Position numbers and translations under genes: made by a program. A stretch of DNA of 64,000 nt, from NCBI GenBank assembly GCA_029851415.1, contig CM056743.1, positions 95,826,501 to 95,890,500 of the forward strand, given 5' to 3'. The stretch is from Eretmocerus hayati (lineage: Eukaryota > Arthropoda > Insecta > Hymenoptera > Aphelinidae). Shown piece by piece: positions 43,866 to 54,553 of the stretch; position 1 is the first letter of the stretch; the number at the start of each line of letters is the position of its first letter. The notes beneath the pieces were generated by a model. The model saw only the letters and a program-made list of their open reading frames with translations, searched no databases and was not told the origin of the DNA.

Positions 43866-44829
43866 TACCGTGAACCGGGGTGAATGTGTCCACCGGGGTG
43901 AACGTGTCCACTTTCGCCAAAAAGATTGTCAGCATTATATCTCCGCTTCTATAGCTTCTACAGAAACCTGCTGGGGGGTCATTTTGAAGCTTGAAATCTC
44001 TACTTTCCAAATAAATTACCTCAATTCCATGAAAATGGACTCCAAAGTACTTCCTTTGCTGTTGAATGAAGTTTGAAAACTAATGTCCCCAAAAAACAGG
44101 TTTTTTGTGGCTAGCAGAGAAATTTGACGCGTTAGTTCGAAATAAACCACGTGATCGTGTTTAGACGATAATTTTGCGTTGGGAACTTATGGTGAGGTAC
44201 CCCGCGCAAGGGAAAATTTTTTTCCCTCGTGATCTCAACACAGCGAGTATTATTGCAAAATCAGGTTTTGATGAAGAAACAATTCTGAAATCAATCCAGT
44301 GCCTCAACGGCTAACGGACAATTTTTTTCTGAAACAATGTGATAAAAAGAAGAAAAAGCGACCTCGAACGTTCAAATTGATCTATTCTAGCCCGTATTGT
44401 GATTTTTTGAAGATTTATTGCGAATTTTGATTTTTTTCCAAATACCAGGTGGACTAATTAGCTCATATGACCACAAGGTTGCCTTGTATCGTTTTAAAAC
44501 CACTGGGATCATATTTTGCGGGTCAAAATACGTAGGATAACGTATCTTGATATTCATTTAAAATCTTGAATTCACGAGCTATGCGCTTCAGACGCAGGCG
44601 AGGCATAGGTGGACACATTCACCCCTGTTGACGGGGTGGATGTGTCCACCCTGTTTTTTGCAGTTTTTGAAAAAGCGTGGGGTCAAAGTCAAAATCTGAC
44701 AACGAAATCTGGTAGCTGAGCTCAAGACTCAAATTTTTACTACCCATACATTACCTTTTGGCATGAATAAGACCAAGAAAATCACAGTGGAAGGTCAAAA
44801 GTGTACCACATTCACCCCGGCTTACGGTA
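43866..44829. mobile_element. 964 bp TIR element inserted in BEL pol
   Basis: Ends TACCGTGAACCGGGGTGAAT and, inverted, ATTCACCCCGGCTTACGGTA. The motif GGGGTGAACGTGTCCAC repeats near the left end and GGGGTGGATGTGTCCACC near 44634-44652. TA-containing flanks; no transposase frame. BEL coding sequence is continuous across it once removed, so it is a clean insertion. Superfamily undetermined. Confidence 0.78.
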
Positions 44830-45631
44830 GAAGGCATCTTGAGAGTTGGTGGCAGGCTCAAACACTCATTACTTGAATTTGATGAGAAATGCCCTATAAT
44901 ACTTTCTTCTGATAGTACCTTCACTGAAATGATTGTACGCAGATGTCATGCCTTGACGCTTCACGGCGGGACTCTATACGGGATAATTCTGGCAACTCTT
45001 CGCCGAGAATTCTGGATTCCCAAAGACAAATTGTTAAGAAAATGATTCTCTAGTGTGTCACCCGCATTCGGTACAGAGCCTCTACTATGTACCAGAAAAT
45101 GGCAAACTTACCCAAAGTCAGAGTACAGCCAGCTCGTCCTTTCCTCAAATCTGGGGTTGCTTACGCCGGTCCTACTGCCGTGCGTCCAGCTGCAGGGCGA
45201 GGGCAAGTATCTAGCAAAGGGTATATTCTGGTATTCATCTGCTTATCCACAAAAGCCACTCACCTAGATTTGGTGTCCGAGTACACCTCCAAAGGTTTCA
45301 TAGCTGGTTTTCGTAGATTCAGTGCCAAGCGTGGTCACTGTTCTGGTCTTTATTTCGATCAAGGCCCTAATCTAGTTGGTGCCGAAGCTAAGTTGCGAGA
45401 AATGTTCCAGAAGTCTAGTTCTTTCTCTTCTCAAATTTCAAACGATCTATCAGCGTTACAGACAAATTGGCACTTCAACCCTCCTGGTGCCCCGCATTTT
45501 GGTGGTATCTGGGAGGCGGTAGTGGAGTCTGTGAAATTTCACTTGAAACGGGTGATCGGTGATCATACTCTTATTTACGAGGAGCTCTCTACACTCCTCA
45601 ACCAAATCGAAGCTAATCTGAACTCTAGGCC
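44830..45631 (+). pseudogene. BEL/Pao integrase
   Basis: GILRVGGRLKHSLLEFDEKC, then H-A-L-T-L-H-G-G-T (HHCC zinc domain His pair). A stop at 45043-45045 and a frame change follow, then Q-K-M-A-N-L-P-K-V-R, AYAGPTAVRP, FICLSTKATHLDLVSEYTSK, LYFDQGPNLVGAEAKL (the SDNGTNF block with changes) and NWHFNPPGAPHFGGIWEAVV (catalytic Glu), then ...EANLNSRP. Broken at about 45631 by the Mutator-like element exactly within N-S-R-P. Confidence 0.82.
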
Positions 45632-45865
45632 CGCTGTGCGATTATTTTCTCAATTCATTTCTCTCAACGGCTTCTTTTCTCAATAGTTATTTCTCTCAAT
45701 GCCATTTTTCCCAATAGTTATTTCTCTCAATGCCATTTTTCTCAATGATTATTTTTGTCATTACCGTTTTTCTCAATGATTCTCCTTCTCAATGCCATTT
45801 TTCTCAATACTATTTTACTCAAAATCAGATTTATCGGAAGTAATGTTTCCATCTCGTCAAAATGT

Positions 45866-46066
45866 TTACAAAAGAATCCAATCAGAAAGCTTGCTCGAGG
45901 TCGCAGACGAGCTGTTCCGCCTAGATATCCACCCAGTTTTTGGAATCATTATAAGAGTGTATTGGAGGAATTGGCTCGCACAAATAACGCATCGGAAGGA
46001 TGGCATAACCGATTCAATCTGGTAGTTGGCCGAGCTCATTCAAGTTTCTATGCGTTCATCATCTAA
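45866..46066 (+). pseudogene. MULE/FLYWCH-type transposase C-terminal fragment
   Basis: GRRRAVPPRYPPSFWNHYKS, then V-L-E-E-L-A, RTNNASEGWHNRFN and H-S-S-F-Y-A-F-I. The block P-R-T-N-N-x-x-E-G-W-H-N-x-F is the signature of the region following the DDE domain in insect Mutator-like transposases associated with FLYWCH fingers. Only ~65 codons remain, without catalytic residues. It identifies the class of the surrounding element. Confidence 0.75.
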
Positions 46067-46189
46067 CTGCAAAAAAACAGGCTGACACAGAATGCATGAT
46101 CAATTAATTCAATCCCGGATAATCGATAAGAAAATCAAGAGCACCTCAATATCACAGGCGAGAGCAAAGGAAATTCAATATTGTGTCAG

Positions 46190-47460
46190 CTTACGAAACT
46201 TATGTTGAATATGACAACGTCATTAGCTATTTGACTGCAATTGGCCACAACTTACACTTGTAAACGTGAGATGATTCTTGTATTTTGCCACTCATCATTC
46301 CACTGGAAAATGACTGAATTCCATGGATTTCAATATTCATTTCATATGTTGACTGTGGATCTGAAATGATCCCACTATGACCGTTATTTGATACTTTTCT
46401 AACCATGTAAAAAGAGACTATGATATGAGCGTTTCTCTGGAACTTTAACACTTTGCTGAAAATCGATGGAGAATGAAAAATGAAAACCGCTCAACGCACA
46501 CCTGGGACCTTTTGCTCACATATTTGTGTAGTATTGAGAGTTACAAATCCACTATTGGAACTCATATAGAGTGAGTGGCATCGCCAAAATCACGTTGATG
46601 AGTCGAACTCAGAGTTGTTTTTCGCCGATTTTCCAGAATTTCCTAAGCAATTATTCGGCAAGATTGACAATTTCAACGAACGCCTTGGGCTTTTTGCAGC
46701 TTCGTAAGGTCAGGGTATCCGGTCACAATTGGTTTCATTAACATAGAGCTCGATCCGCTAATGTGGGATGAGAGAAACTGAATTTTTTTCATGAGTCACG
46801 TTTTTTCTGTTTCACTTCAGAACGGCCGTATTCGAGACAGAAATATCGCACCAACACGAGAATTGTCGCAAAATCTCCGCAATTGCATCTACTTCAGATA
46901 TGCATTCCAAAAATTGCGTTCAGAGTCACGGCAGAAGCTTGGCGTAATCATCTTTGAGTAGCACGAGACATGATTGATTTTCTATTCCCAATTTCCAAAG
47001 TCATACAGTTTTGGCTGAATTGGTAGCACACCATCGCGCTTTCAGGCTATTTTTCTTCAATATATTACCCACCAAGTGCAGCTTGAATCAACCCGAAAAG
47101 TTGCCCGGTATCACCAGAATATCCGTAAGACTGCCCGAGAGTACCAAGTATTTCCACAGGATCTTCCCAACATTTTCTCTCTTTGAATGAGCTAGAATGA
47201 ATTAACTTCTTCTGATCATACAGAGGCCGAAGATATCTCATTTTGAGACTCGGATGATGATATTTTCACTTCGATCGGGATCGATGGATTTGATTGTTCC
47301 CTTATACCATCATCCATAGCTGTATTCCAGCAGGTGTAAAAGTTCCAGAGAAACGCCCATATACACAATTATAACCATGTGATTGAATAAATTGAGATCG
47401 TTCAATTGAATCAAATGCATATGGTTCGAGACACGTACATTAAAAAACGTGGATTGAACT
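46190..47460. other. Non-coding interior of the MULE
   Basis: No further transposase similarity or reading frame; an internal deletion presumably removed the DDE domain. Confidence 0.45.
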
Positions 47461-47706
47461 CGGAGCTGAGGAATAGATTGAAAATTTTGAACTGATTGAT
47501 TCAGATTGAGAAATTTGACTTGAGAAATTTCTTTTTTGAGAAGAACGTCCAGTGAGACATTTGGATTGAGAAATTTCTTTCTTGAGAAAATTGTCCAGTG
47601 AGACATATGAATTGAGAAATTTTTCTCTGAGAAAAACGTCCAATAAGAAATTCGTATTGAGAAATATGGATTGAGAAATTTATTTTGAAAAAAATGTCAC
47701 CCAATC

Positions 47707-48142
47707 CTCTAGGCCACTTGTGCCTATGTCGGATGATGTCCAGGATCTAAGTCCTATCTGCTCGTCACATTTTCTGATCCAGTCGGAATCATTCCTGCTA
47801 CCAGAAAAGGAAGTCTCTGAAGACAGAATACCAGCTGATGACAGATGGTTACTCATCCAGCAAATGCAGCAGCAGTTCTGGAGAAGATGGTCACGCGCGT
47901 ATTTGCAATCATTACAACGCAGGAACAAATTGACCTCAGTCGTCCAAAACTTGCAATTCAGTGACCTAGTCACCATCAAAGCCGAAAACACGGCTCCTGC
48001 TACCTGGCCTTTGGGCCGAGTGATCGAGATACACCCTGGAGACGATGGTCTCGTCAGGGTGGCTACAGTGGAGACCGCTACATCGAAGTTCAAGAGACCT
48101 GTTGCAAAGCTGATCATGCTTTGCAGTGACACGGATGTCTGA
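47707..48142 (+). pseudogene. BEL/Pao integrase C-terminal (DUF5641-type) domain
   Basis: From the duplicated S-R-P-L-V-P-M-S-D-D the frame runs to the stop at 48142: D-L-S-P-I-C-S-S-H-F-L-I, FWRRWSRAYLQSLQRRNKL, DLVTIKAENTAPATWPLGRV, GDDGLVRVATVETATSKFKR. This is the conserved end of BEL polyproteins. It contains S-R-P a second time because of the target duplication. Intact as a domain but cut off from the rest. Confidence 0.85.
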
Positions 48143-48258
48143 ACACCAGTATAGTCCAGATGAAGAAAATTCTTTGATGACTATATTGATTTTTTGGCCA
48201 TATGTACATATTTCGATTTTCATTTTTTCTTCTTCACTTCATGAAGAAAGTGGGCGGA

Positions 48259-48600
48259 ATGTTTAGAAATTTTAACTCATAATTCAGTAAAACTAATGAT
48301 TGATTTTAGAATCAATGAATTTTGAAATATGGAATTTCAGAATCTATTTTTATTTTTATCATGATTGTGTATTTCACGTTCAAACTGTCATGATTTGCGC
48401 GACGTGACCGTCTGCTGACGCGTCACAGCCTATATCTCTCTTTGATTCACTCTCGCTCCACGCTTCTCTCATCAATCTATCGTTGGCCATGGCAGCGAGT
48501 TGCACGCTTGCTCTCGCTGCCACTTGTACACGCGTTAATTTGAATAAACTTTGAATAGGTTATAAAATCTGGATTGCACTCATCGATAGGCCTGACCCGT
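48259..48600 (+). repeat. Candidate BEL 3' LTR
   Basis: Starts TGTTTAGAAATTTT right after the purine tract GAAGAAAGTGGGCGGAA. Contains an AATAAA at about 48542. The right end is uncertain and no 5' partner was found, so this remains a positional inference. Confidence 0.35.
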
Positions 48601-49228
48601 TATAAACTTTATAAGCACTCGTGTATACATGAAAAGAATTGGAATAATTATACTCTATCATTTCCTGATCCTGAGCATGGGGCTCGGCCTCGATTTCAGT
48701 CAAAACGAGGTGAAATGCTCCATTGGTCGGTCAAGATTGCTCAAACCCGACCTCATACTCAGACCAGTATTTGTGATCGATCCTGCGACCATCAAGTGTT
48801 TTATATGGGTCCCAACAAACTTCAAACTCGAGATATCGCAAGTCGGTACGACATAAATTCAATTGCCAGGGAAATGTCACATCGTTCTGAAACTGAGAGG
48901 CAAAATTGAGAAGATTAGGGTTGATCAGGCCCACTTCTAATCTTGATGCATTTCTCGATTCAAGAAACTTGACAATCTCATTTGGCAGACAAGTTTGCAC
49001 TACAACACGCGCGTGCTTGTCATATTGTACATTTCCGACTACACTCATCAAATGGGAACCGGATGGTCGTATAAATGATCGGTATCAATCGATGTTGAAA
49101 GCATGTATAGAAAGATAAGGATTGGGAAAATTATTAACATCCAGAGGATTTGCAAAGGACTCAGAAGACATACCTTCGCTAAGAATGTTAACGCGACTCT
49201 CTGCTCTCATGTTGAGGGAAGATTTTAT
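48601..49228. other. Element L interior downstream of its ORF
   Basis: Overlapping plus and minus frames of ~75-106 codons. The plus frame at 48629-48856 starts with a hydrophobic signal-like segment (MKRIGIIILYHFLILSMGLG), and homologous-looking text seems to continue in other frames, but I recognise no family. Possibly a decayed secreted-protein or envelope-like reading frame, or chance. Confidence 0.3.
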
Positions 49229-50275
49229 TTAGTATTTCATCTGAAAAAATACCAGATTGAAATGATTATTTGAACAGAGCCACTTTTGCTCGTGCCAAAT
49301 TTCATGCCCAAATCGTCTGAATTGAATAGACGTCATGCCTTGCAATGAAGGATAAGCACAAGATTGAGCCATGTGGACATCCGTCAATACAGTAGAGTAA
49401 TAATCTTGTCTGTAAAAATCAATATTCGACAAAAGGCCATGATCTGGTGATATATTTTGGAATAGATCCAACAATAAGCTTGATTGTTCATCAGACTCAG
49501 GAATTTGGGGTGAGAAGACCTGCACCGGCTCTGCGATCTGAAATTGTCTTGACGACACAGAAATCTCATCAGAGGGATTGCAAAGATCAGCGCTCTCAGG
49601 AAATTCATCCAAATTCTCAGAATTATTCGATGGAACGGGGTGATCAGTCTGAATATTGCTATCGATCGTGGGATCGGAAAATGAAATTGAATTTGAATTG
49701 AGAAGCTGCATCCTCGGGAAAACAGGCAATGATGACGCTGAATCTCCGTAATTAAGCATATTGCAAGTCTCTTCATTATTGACAGTAGCACAAGAAGTAT
49801 CAGACGAATTGCTCGCTTCAAAAACTTGCGCGCAATTCACAAGTGCTAAAGTGTCAATTTTCCACCTTTCGATATTGATAGGAGTGGGTGAATTCTGACA
49901 TCCATTGTCAGCTGGATATGTTCCACTAGAACTCTTCTGCTGCACGGGAACGGTGGTGTTGGGTGCGCACGCGTATGCCTCACTTATTTCTTTAAGAAGT
50001 AACGCACTCTCGACACTGACAATAAAGTCACTACGTATCGCGTCACGGTGTAGTCTAAGCGCAATATCACACATGGAACTCTCATTCTCTACAAAATCAT
50101 CAATCACATACTGGCCAATCAAACGCCGCATCAATCGCTCATGATTGTTGAAAAAACTATCAAATTTCAGCTCAAGCTTTGCGAGCGCAACTCGAATTTC
50201 ATCCTCAGAGAGGTTACAAATCCAATTGGACCACGTGAGACCTTGATCACTCGGAAGATTATTAGGAGACATCAT
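49229..50275 (-). CDS. Element L ORF, gag-like protein with SAP-like N-terminus
   Basis: 348 codons from ATG at 50275 (frame open from 50302, where the first codon is TTG). The N-terminus reads W-S-N-W-I-C then LSEDEIRVALAKLELKFDSF followed by ...ERLMRRLIGQYV. This resembles the SAP-like helix-turn motif (LxxxELRxxLxxLGL...LxxRL) found at the start of many insect retrotransposon gag proteins. The middle and C-terminus are Ser/Asn/Asp/Pro-rich and apparently disordered, with no CCHC knuckle. It is the only long minus-strand frame of element L and lies in the gag position. It could be a truncated gag or an accessory protein. The frame is intact, which is notable in an element this old. Confidence 0.55.
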   Translation of the reverse strand: MMSPNNLPSDQGLTWSNWICNLSEDEIRVALAKLELKFDSFFNNHERLMRRLIGQYVIDDFVENESSMCDIALRLHRDAIRSDFIVSVESALLLKEISEAYACAPNTTVPVQQKSSSGTYPADNGCQNSPTPINIERWKIDTLALVNCAQVFEASNSSDTSCATVNNEETCNMLNYGDSASSLPVFPRMQLLNSNSISFSDPTIDSNIQTDHPVPSNNSENLDEFPESADLCNPSDEISVSSRQFQIAEPVQVFSPQIPESDEQSSLLLDLFQNISPDHGLLSNIDFYRQDYYSTVLTDVHMAQSCAYPSLQGMTSIQFRRFGHEIWHEQKWLCSNNHFNLVFFQMKY

Positions 50276-50962
50276 GGAAATATTTTTAAGATACTCCTTC
50301 AATCACGAAAAAAAGAAATGAGGTTTCGAAATCTTCAAAGGTACTTTTGTGAATGCTCCATTAGTTGCACCGTTTGCTTTACATTTGACCATGCTCCTAA
50401 CATCAAACAAAAGCCAAAGTCTATTGTCAATGACTTAACTGTCCCCACGGATGAAGTCCAAATGAGCTGTATAATGACACGATACAAATTTGGAGCTAGC
50501 AGTCAATTGATTCAACCGAGATGTTCATAATCGAGGAAGGAATGAAAAAACTCGATTGAGTATTGGTTCATCTCATGGACAGAATTAGTCCGAAGTCTAG
50601 ATTTATTCTACGGAAAAGAATCGTGGATTCATTATCGGGAAGCTCTTATAGGCATTAGAATATAAAAAGTTAGGCCTGTAATGAGTATGAGCCTTCTAAG
50701 AGTCAGTTTGAACGAAAATTTGCTAAACTTCGCAAAACGTCCGATTATTTGTGAATCTTTTGGAAATTTTGCTGAAAAATTCAACGTCGGGTGGATTTCT
50801 ATGGAGCTACGCAGTTTGTTAGAATTTTTCAAACAGTCAGATGGGGAATATTGCGTAAAAGCACTTTGCGCAGTTCATTTTATCATAACCCACGCTAATT
50901 CAGGCATACACAATGGTGCAATTCCAGCCTTCATGATAGTCATTATATCTATATACATCCAG
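50276..50962. other. Element L interior, unassigned
   Basis: No gene. Leads directly to the target site TATATTCC of the hAT-like foldback. Confidence 0.35.
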
Positions 50963-50970
50963 TATATTCC

Positions 50971-52407
50971 AGGGTTTGTAACTAAACCGAATTGAACAAA
51001 ATTATTGAATATGTTTTGTTCCGTTTATTGAAAAACGAAACTCAACGAAATCAATCATAATTTCGTTTATGGGAAACGAAACCGGACGTAAAAATTATAT
51101 CCTTAAAATTAGATAAACGAAACAAAACAGAGGTATTCTGTTTTTCGTTTCGTTGAACGGAGATGAAAACATATCCAAAAGCAATTGAGTGTTTCGTTTA
51201 TTCATAAACGAAACGAAACGAAATTGATCCTGGTTGCATTGATGAGGAGCGAAACTAAACAAGAACGAGTTACGATTCATTAGTTATGAAAATTGATTCC
51301 AACCAAAATTCCGTTGAGATAAACAAAACTAAACGAAATCAATATCTATTTCGTTCATGATAAACGAAACTAAACGAAATCGATTTTGATTATGTTTATC
51401 ATAAACGAAACTAAACGTAATCGAAACAAATTAACATAATTCGAATCGTTGATCAAAACCAATCGCCCCCTCCCCATCAGCTCTGTGCAACACTGCGGCG
51501 CGATAACGATAAAGAACAGTATACGTACGTGTCGTGTGATACAATTTGATTTCAGCCAAACCGTATAAAAAATGGGGATGGCCGAATGAGAGAGTGTGTG
51601 TGTGTGTAGGGGGGGGGTGGATAGGGAGCACTGGGAGGCTACAGTGTGATAGCTGTGGAGCCCTTCCTCGACGAAGGCCTGGAGTCCTCGTGCTGATTTC
51701 GTTAGCACACAACTACTGTTGGCGGGGGCGTAGGTGTGGTAAAAGGGCTCACCCAGAATCGAGCCGGGAGTTAGACAGCAATCCATTGACTAAGAACCGA
51801 AAAATATCAAAATTCCAAGTAGCGAATTTAACTGCACAGTCCCTTCCATAACCAATGTATCGTTCCCAAGGCCATTGAACCGAAGATTTTTTTCAGAAAG
51901 TTTGGCATTAGAAGGAAATATTGTGTGATTTCGTTTAGTTTCGTTTATGATAAACATAATTCATATCAATTCCGTTTAGTTTCGTTTATCATAATCATAA
52001 TCGAAATTACTTTCGTTCAGTTTACTTCCCTCAGAAGATATAGTTTCGTTTGATTTCGTCGCGTTTTCTGACGAAACATTTCGATCATGTTTCGTTTCGT
52101 TTATCGTAACCATAATTATGCATGATTAACGTTTCGTATCGTTTCTTTCACCGACATTTTTGTTGGAATTCATAAAGTTTCCAGCTCAACCATAATTCAT
52201 TTTCGTTTAGTTTCGTTCCTCATAAACGGAATAAAAAAACGTAATTCAAATTGAATCATCAAGTTTAGTTTCGTTAATAGGAAAAATTGAACTAAATTCT
52301 GGAATTTCGATTGTGGTTATTGAGGAATGAAACGAAACTCAACATTAGTGAAATTTTACCGAAATAAACGAAACGAAACGAAACATAAGTTTCGTTACAA
52401 ACCCCGG
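50971..52407. mobile_element. hAT-like foldback, arms packed with CGAAAC/GTTTCG, 8 bp target duplication
   Basis: Identical 8-mers TATATTCC at 50963-50970 and 52408-52415. Ends AGGGTTTGTAACTAAAC and GTTTCGTTACAAACCCCGG. The left arm (to about 51430) contains dozens of AAACGAAAC-type words, some as ATAAACGAAACTAAACGAAA; the right arm (about 51930-52400) has the complementary TTTCGTTTAGTTTCG words. The loop (about 51440-51930) is unrelated sequence with a (GT)n/G run near 51595-51617. An 8 bp duplication points to hAT. No transposase; non-autonomous. Confidence 0.85.
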
Positions 52408-52415
52408 TATATTCC

Positions 52416-53575
52416 AAGAATGACCATTTTAATCCACGAAAGATTATTACAGGTCAGTTATACAATAATTTATAATTCTTGAGAATTTTTAGGTCAAAAC
52501 GACCTTGGATTTTGCGATGCACGAGTGTGCTAGAGTCATCGATATTCCAATGTATTTATGGAAGAAATTTCAAAATTTTATACGTTTCTCAGAAAAAAAA
52601 AGGGTCGAGATACGACCAAGTGACTGAATTTGCATAGAGTATAGTCAAATAGACAAAATAAATGATCATCATTGTGCACAAAACAAACGAGTACAATGTC
52701 CAGAAGTTTCTAGCCATCGGCCGATTTTTCCAGATTTTCAAAGTTTCAATCGCAATCATTATCTAAACACGCATCGCAACATCTTTGTATATCTATATAC
52801 ATCACTGAGTTTCGCTCGCAAATTATTTGTGCCTATTCACGCACGCTACACACATACACACATACGTGTGGCACATATGACCACTGGTCATTGATGGCCC
52901 ATCGAGCAAGGCGTGAGAGAAAATTTTCGAAATATTACGCCAGCGCGTCTGTCTCTCTCGCATTCACGCAGTCGAAAATCGAAGCCAAAGTCACACTTAG
53001 CCGATCGCGAGCGGCAGCAAACGCGCAATGTGAACAATGACTATATATGGCGCGCGAGCTGTTGTCTTGCGGCTCTATAGCACGGGATGCCAAAATGTCG
53101 CAAGGAACTAAATATTTTCAAGGTTTTACAAATCAGATCGAAAACTACACGAAATGATCAAATCATATGCATTTAAATATTGGTTGAGCACTGATATGTT
53201 GCACATAAAAAATGAGCAGAGTGCATCAAATGATGAGAAAAAATTACGTATGGACAAGGGTCCAAAACCAAGGCGTGAAAAATTTTGTAAGGCGAGTCAA
53301 CCGACGCGCGAGACATAGACTCGTCCACACGCTCAAGTCCGAGCGCGATGGGGAAAAATTGTCCAGCACGCATAATATGGCTGACTTATTCAGACCACGC
53401 ACTGATTCTTCACACTGCATTCACTGTGCACACTTACATCCTAATATACACACGAAGCTACATTCGAGTGCTGCTCTCTCCGAAAATCAGAATTTAAACT
53501 TGGGTGCAAAGTGACATTACGTCAATTTATTGAAAAGAATCCTTCTATTGAATTATGATTAATGATTTTAATTGA
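52416..53575. other. Element L interior near its 5' end
   Basis: No minus-strand gene convincingly present (frames of 66-100 codons only). CpG-richer segment 52900-53090 with a TATATATGG word at about 53043. Unassigned leader sequence. Confidence 0.35.
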
Positions 53576-53579
53576 ACAT

Positions 53580-53691
53580 ACAGCATCATTAGTTGGGCAC
53601 CATGTGACGGTGCGCCAACTTGATGCACGATTTTTCGCATTGATTTCACTTATACTTACAGCACTATTAGTTGGGCGCCATCCGACGGTTT
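53580..53691. repeat. Duplicated LTR/primer-site junction, ~79 bp apart
   Basis: TACAGCATCATTAGTTGGGC, then ACCATGTGACGG at about 53580-53611 and TACAGCACTATTAGTTGGGC, then GCCATCCGACGG at about 53659-53688. The outer copy keeps the ancestral LTR tip TGTGACGG but is followed by GTGCGCCAACTT rather than LTR. Confidence 0.7.
53669..53680 (-). other. Element L primer-binding site
   Basis: TGGCGCCCAACT on the minus strand, directly adjoining the LTR. A second, mutated copy (complement of AGTTGGGCACCA) lies at about 53593-53604. Confidence 0.75.
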
Positions 53692-54440
53692 TGGTGACTC
53701 GTCACTTGCAGGCAAAGCCTGCTTTCATTTGAGAAGCTCAGGGAGTGAGCAATCGCTGTAATTGTCCGAGTAATCAGGAGAGGGGAGCACTGAATGAGCA
53801 CACACTCGACTAAAATTAAGAATGAAGGGACATATATTCAAGAAAAACTTTTTACAAATCGGTCCGCTGACCGTTCGGGTAAATCGAGCCCAAGCACGGT
53901 TATCGAGGGCGCATTTGGGAAAATACAATCTATAAGCCCAGAAAGAGGAGAGAGAGATTTGTGAGAGGCACTTACAATATAAATGGCCTTGACGCAGGAT
54001 GGTCACTCGACCTCAGATCCGGCACCGGTCCTCGCAGCTCGCAATTGTCTCAGACGATGGTGATTTTGGTTATAGACCACGGCACAGAGTATATCGAATG
54101 CACGCACCAGAGCCCCGGCTAAATTATGCCAAGGGCGGACTCCGGGTGGCGTGGACAACGCGCACGATAATAAGCTCGATAGACGCGTGGGAGCGCTCTG
54201 AAACGTCACGACGGAATGTATAGCAAAAGGCTGCTGTCCGGAGCAGCATTGGCTTGCGCCAGGGACGGCTCAAAATATGGGGCACGCGGGCCCTACTACA
54301 GTGCCACCTCTCTGTCTCTCTCCCTCTTACCTGGCTAAACTATGTAGCCACTGTTCTCGTGCTCAAGCCGTAACTTAAAATATTATTAGTACAATATTCG
54401 GTCCAGGAAGAGAGGAAGAAGGAATGACTCGTCCATCACA
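53681..54440 (-). repeat. Element L 5' LTR (760 bp)
   Basis: Colinear with 39247-40024. The inner end reads TCCGACGG in place of TGTGACGG, and the outer end CCATCACA in place of CCGTCACA, so both tips have mutated. Confidence 0.85.
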
Positions 54441-54553
54441 CCTGCAGTTATGATACATGAATACAAGAACAATTGAATCACGATCTTATGATACAAGATC
54501 AATTGAATTAAAATTCTTTGAGGTTTCATCTGACTCCGATGCAATGTTTAACA
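54441..54553 (+). repeat. Element G 5' LTR, third piece
   Basis: Starts CCTGCAGTTATGATACATG and ends ATGTTTAACA, matching the last ~113 bases of the 3' LTR. The first four bases are the second copy of the CCTG target duplication. Confidence 0.8.

Larger units (their letters stand above)
45632..47706. mobile_element. Mutator-like (MULE) element, 9 bp target duplication
   Basis: Flanked by CTCTAGGCC at 45623-45631 and 47707-47715; 9 bp is the usual Mutator target size. Both ends carry subterminal arrays: TTTCTCAATG(C/G)-type units on the left (about 45645-45815) and the inverted TTGAGAAATT-type units on the right (about 47470-47690), at least five each. A transposase C-terminal remnant lies near the left end. 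The rest is non-coding. It interrupts BEL integrase codons. Confidence 0.75.
41000..48600 (+). mobile_element. BEL/Pao LTR retrotransposon, broken, inside element L
   Basis: Coding modules occur in BEL order: gag, protease, RT C-terminus/RNase H, integrase, and the C-terminal DUF5641-type domain. The RT core is deleted, the frame shifts after gag and within integrase, and two DNA elements sit in pol. Downstream of the last stop, GAAGAAAGTGGGCGGAA is a plausible polypurine tract followed at 48259 by TGTTTAGAAATT, a possible 3' LTR start; AATAAA lies near 48542. The plus orientation is opposite to its host element. Boundaries are approximate. Confidence 0.75.
39247..54440 (-). mobile_element. 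Minus-strand LTR retrotransposon L (no pol), host to BEL and hAT insertions
   Basis: LTRs at 39247-40024 and 53681-54440 are flanked outside by the 4 bp duplication CCTG (39243-39246, 54441-54444), and element G LTR sequence continues across that point, so the element is one insertion. Orientation is minus: on that strand the LTR at 54440-53681 is immediately followed by the primer-binding site TGGCGCCCAACT (53680-53669), and the polypurine tract CTGGGGGAGGGG (40036-40025) directly precedes the other LTR. LTRs start TGTGACGG and end CCGTCACA. The only sizeable minus-strand frame is 49229-50275; pol is missing. Most of its 15 kb is later insertions. Confidence 0.85.

Noticed and set aside
50971..52407. 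CRISPR-like array of short repeats
   Set aside because: Spacing is irregular, repeats occur in both orientations symmetrically about a loop, and the 8 bp duplications show it is a transposon.
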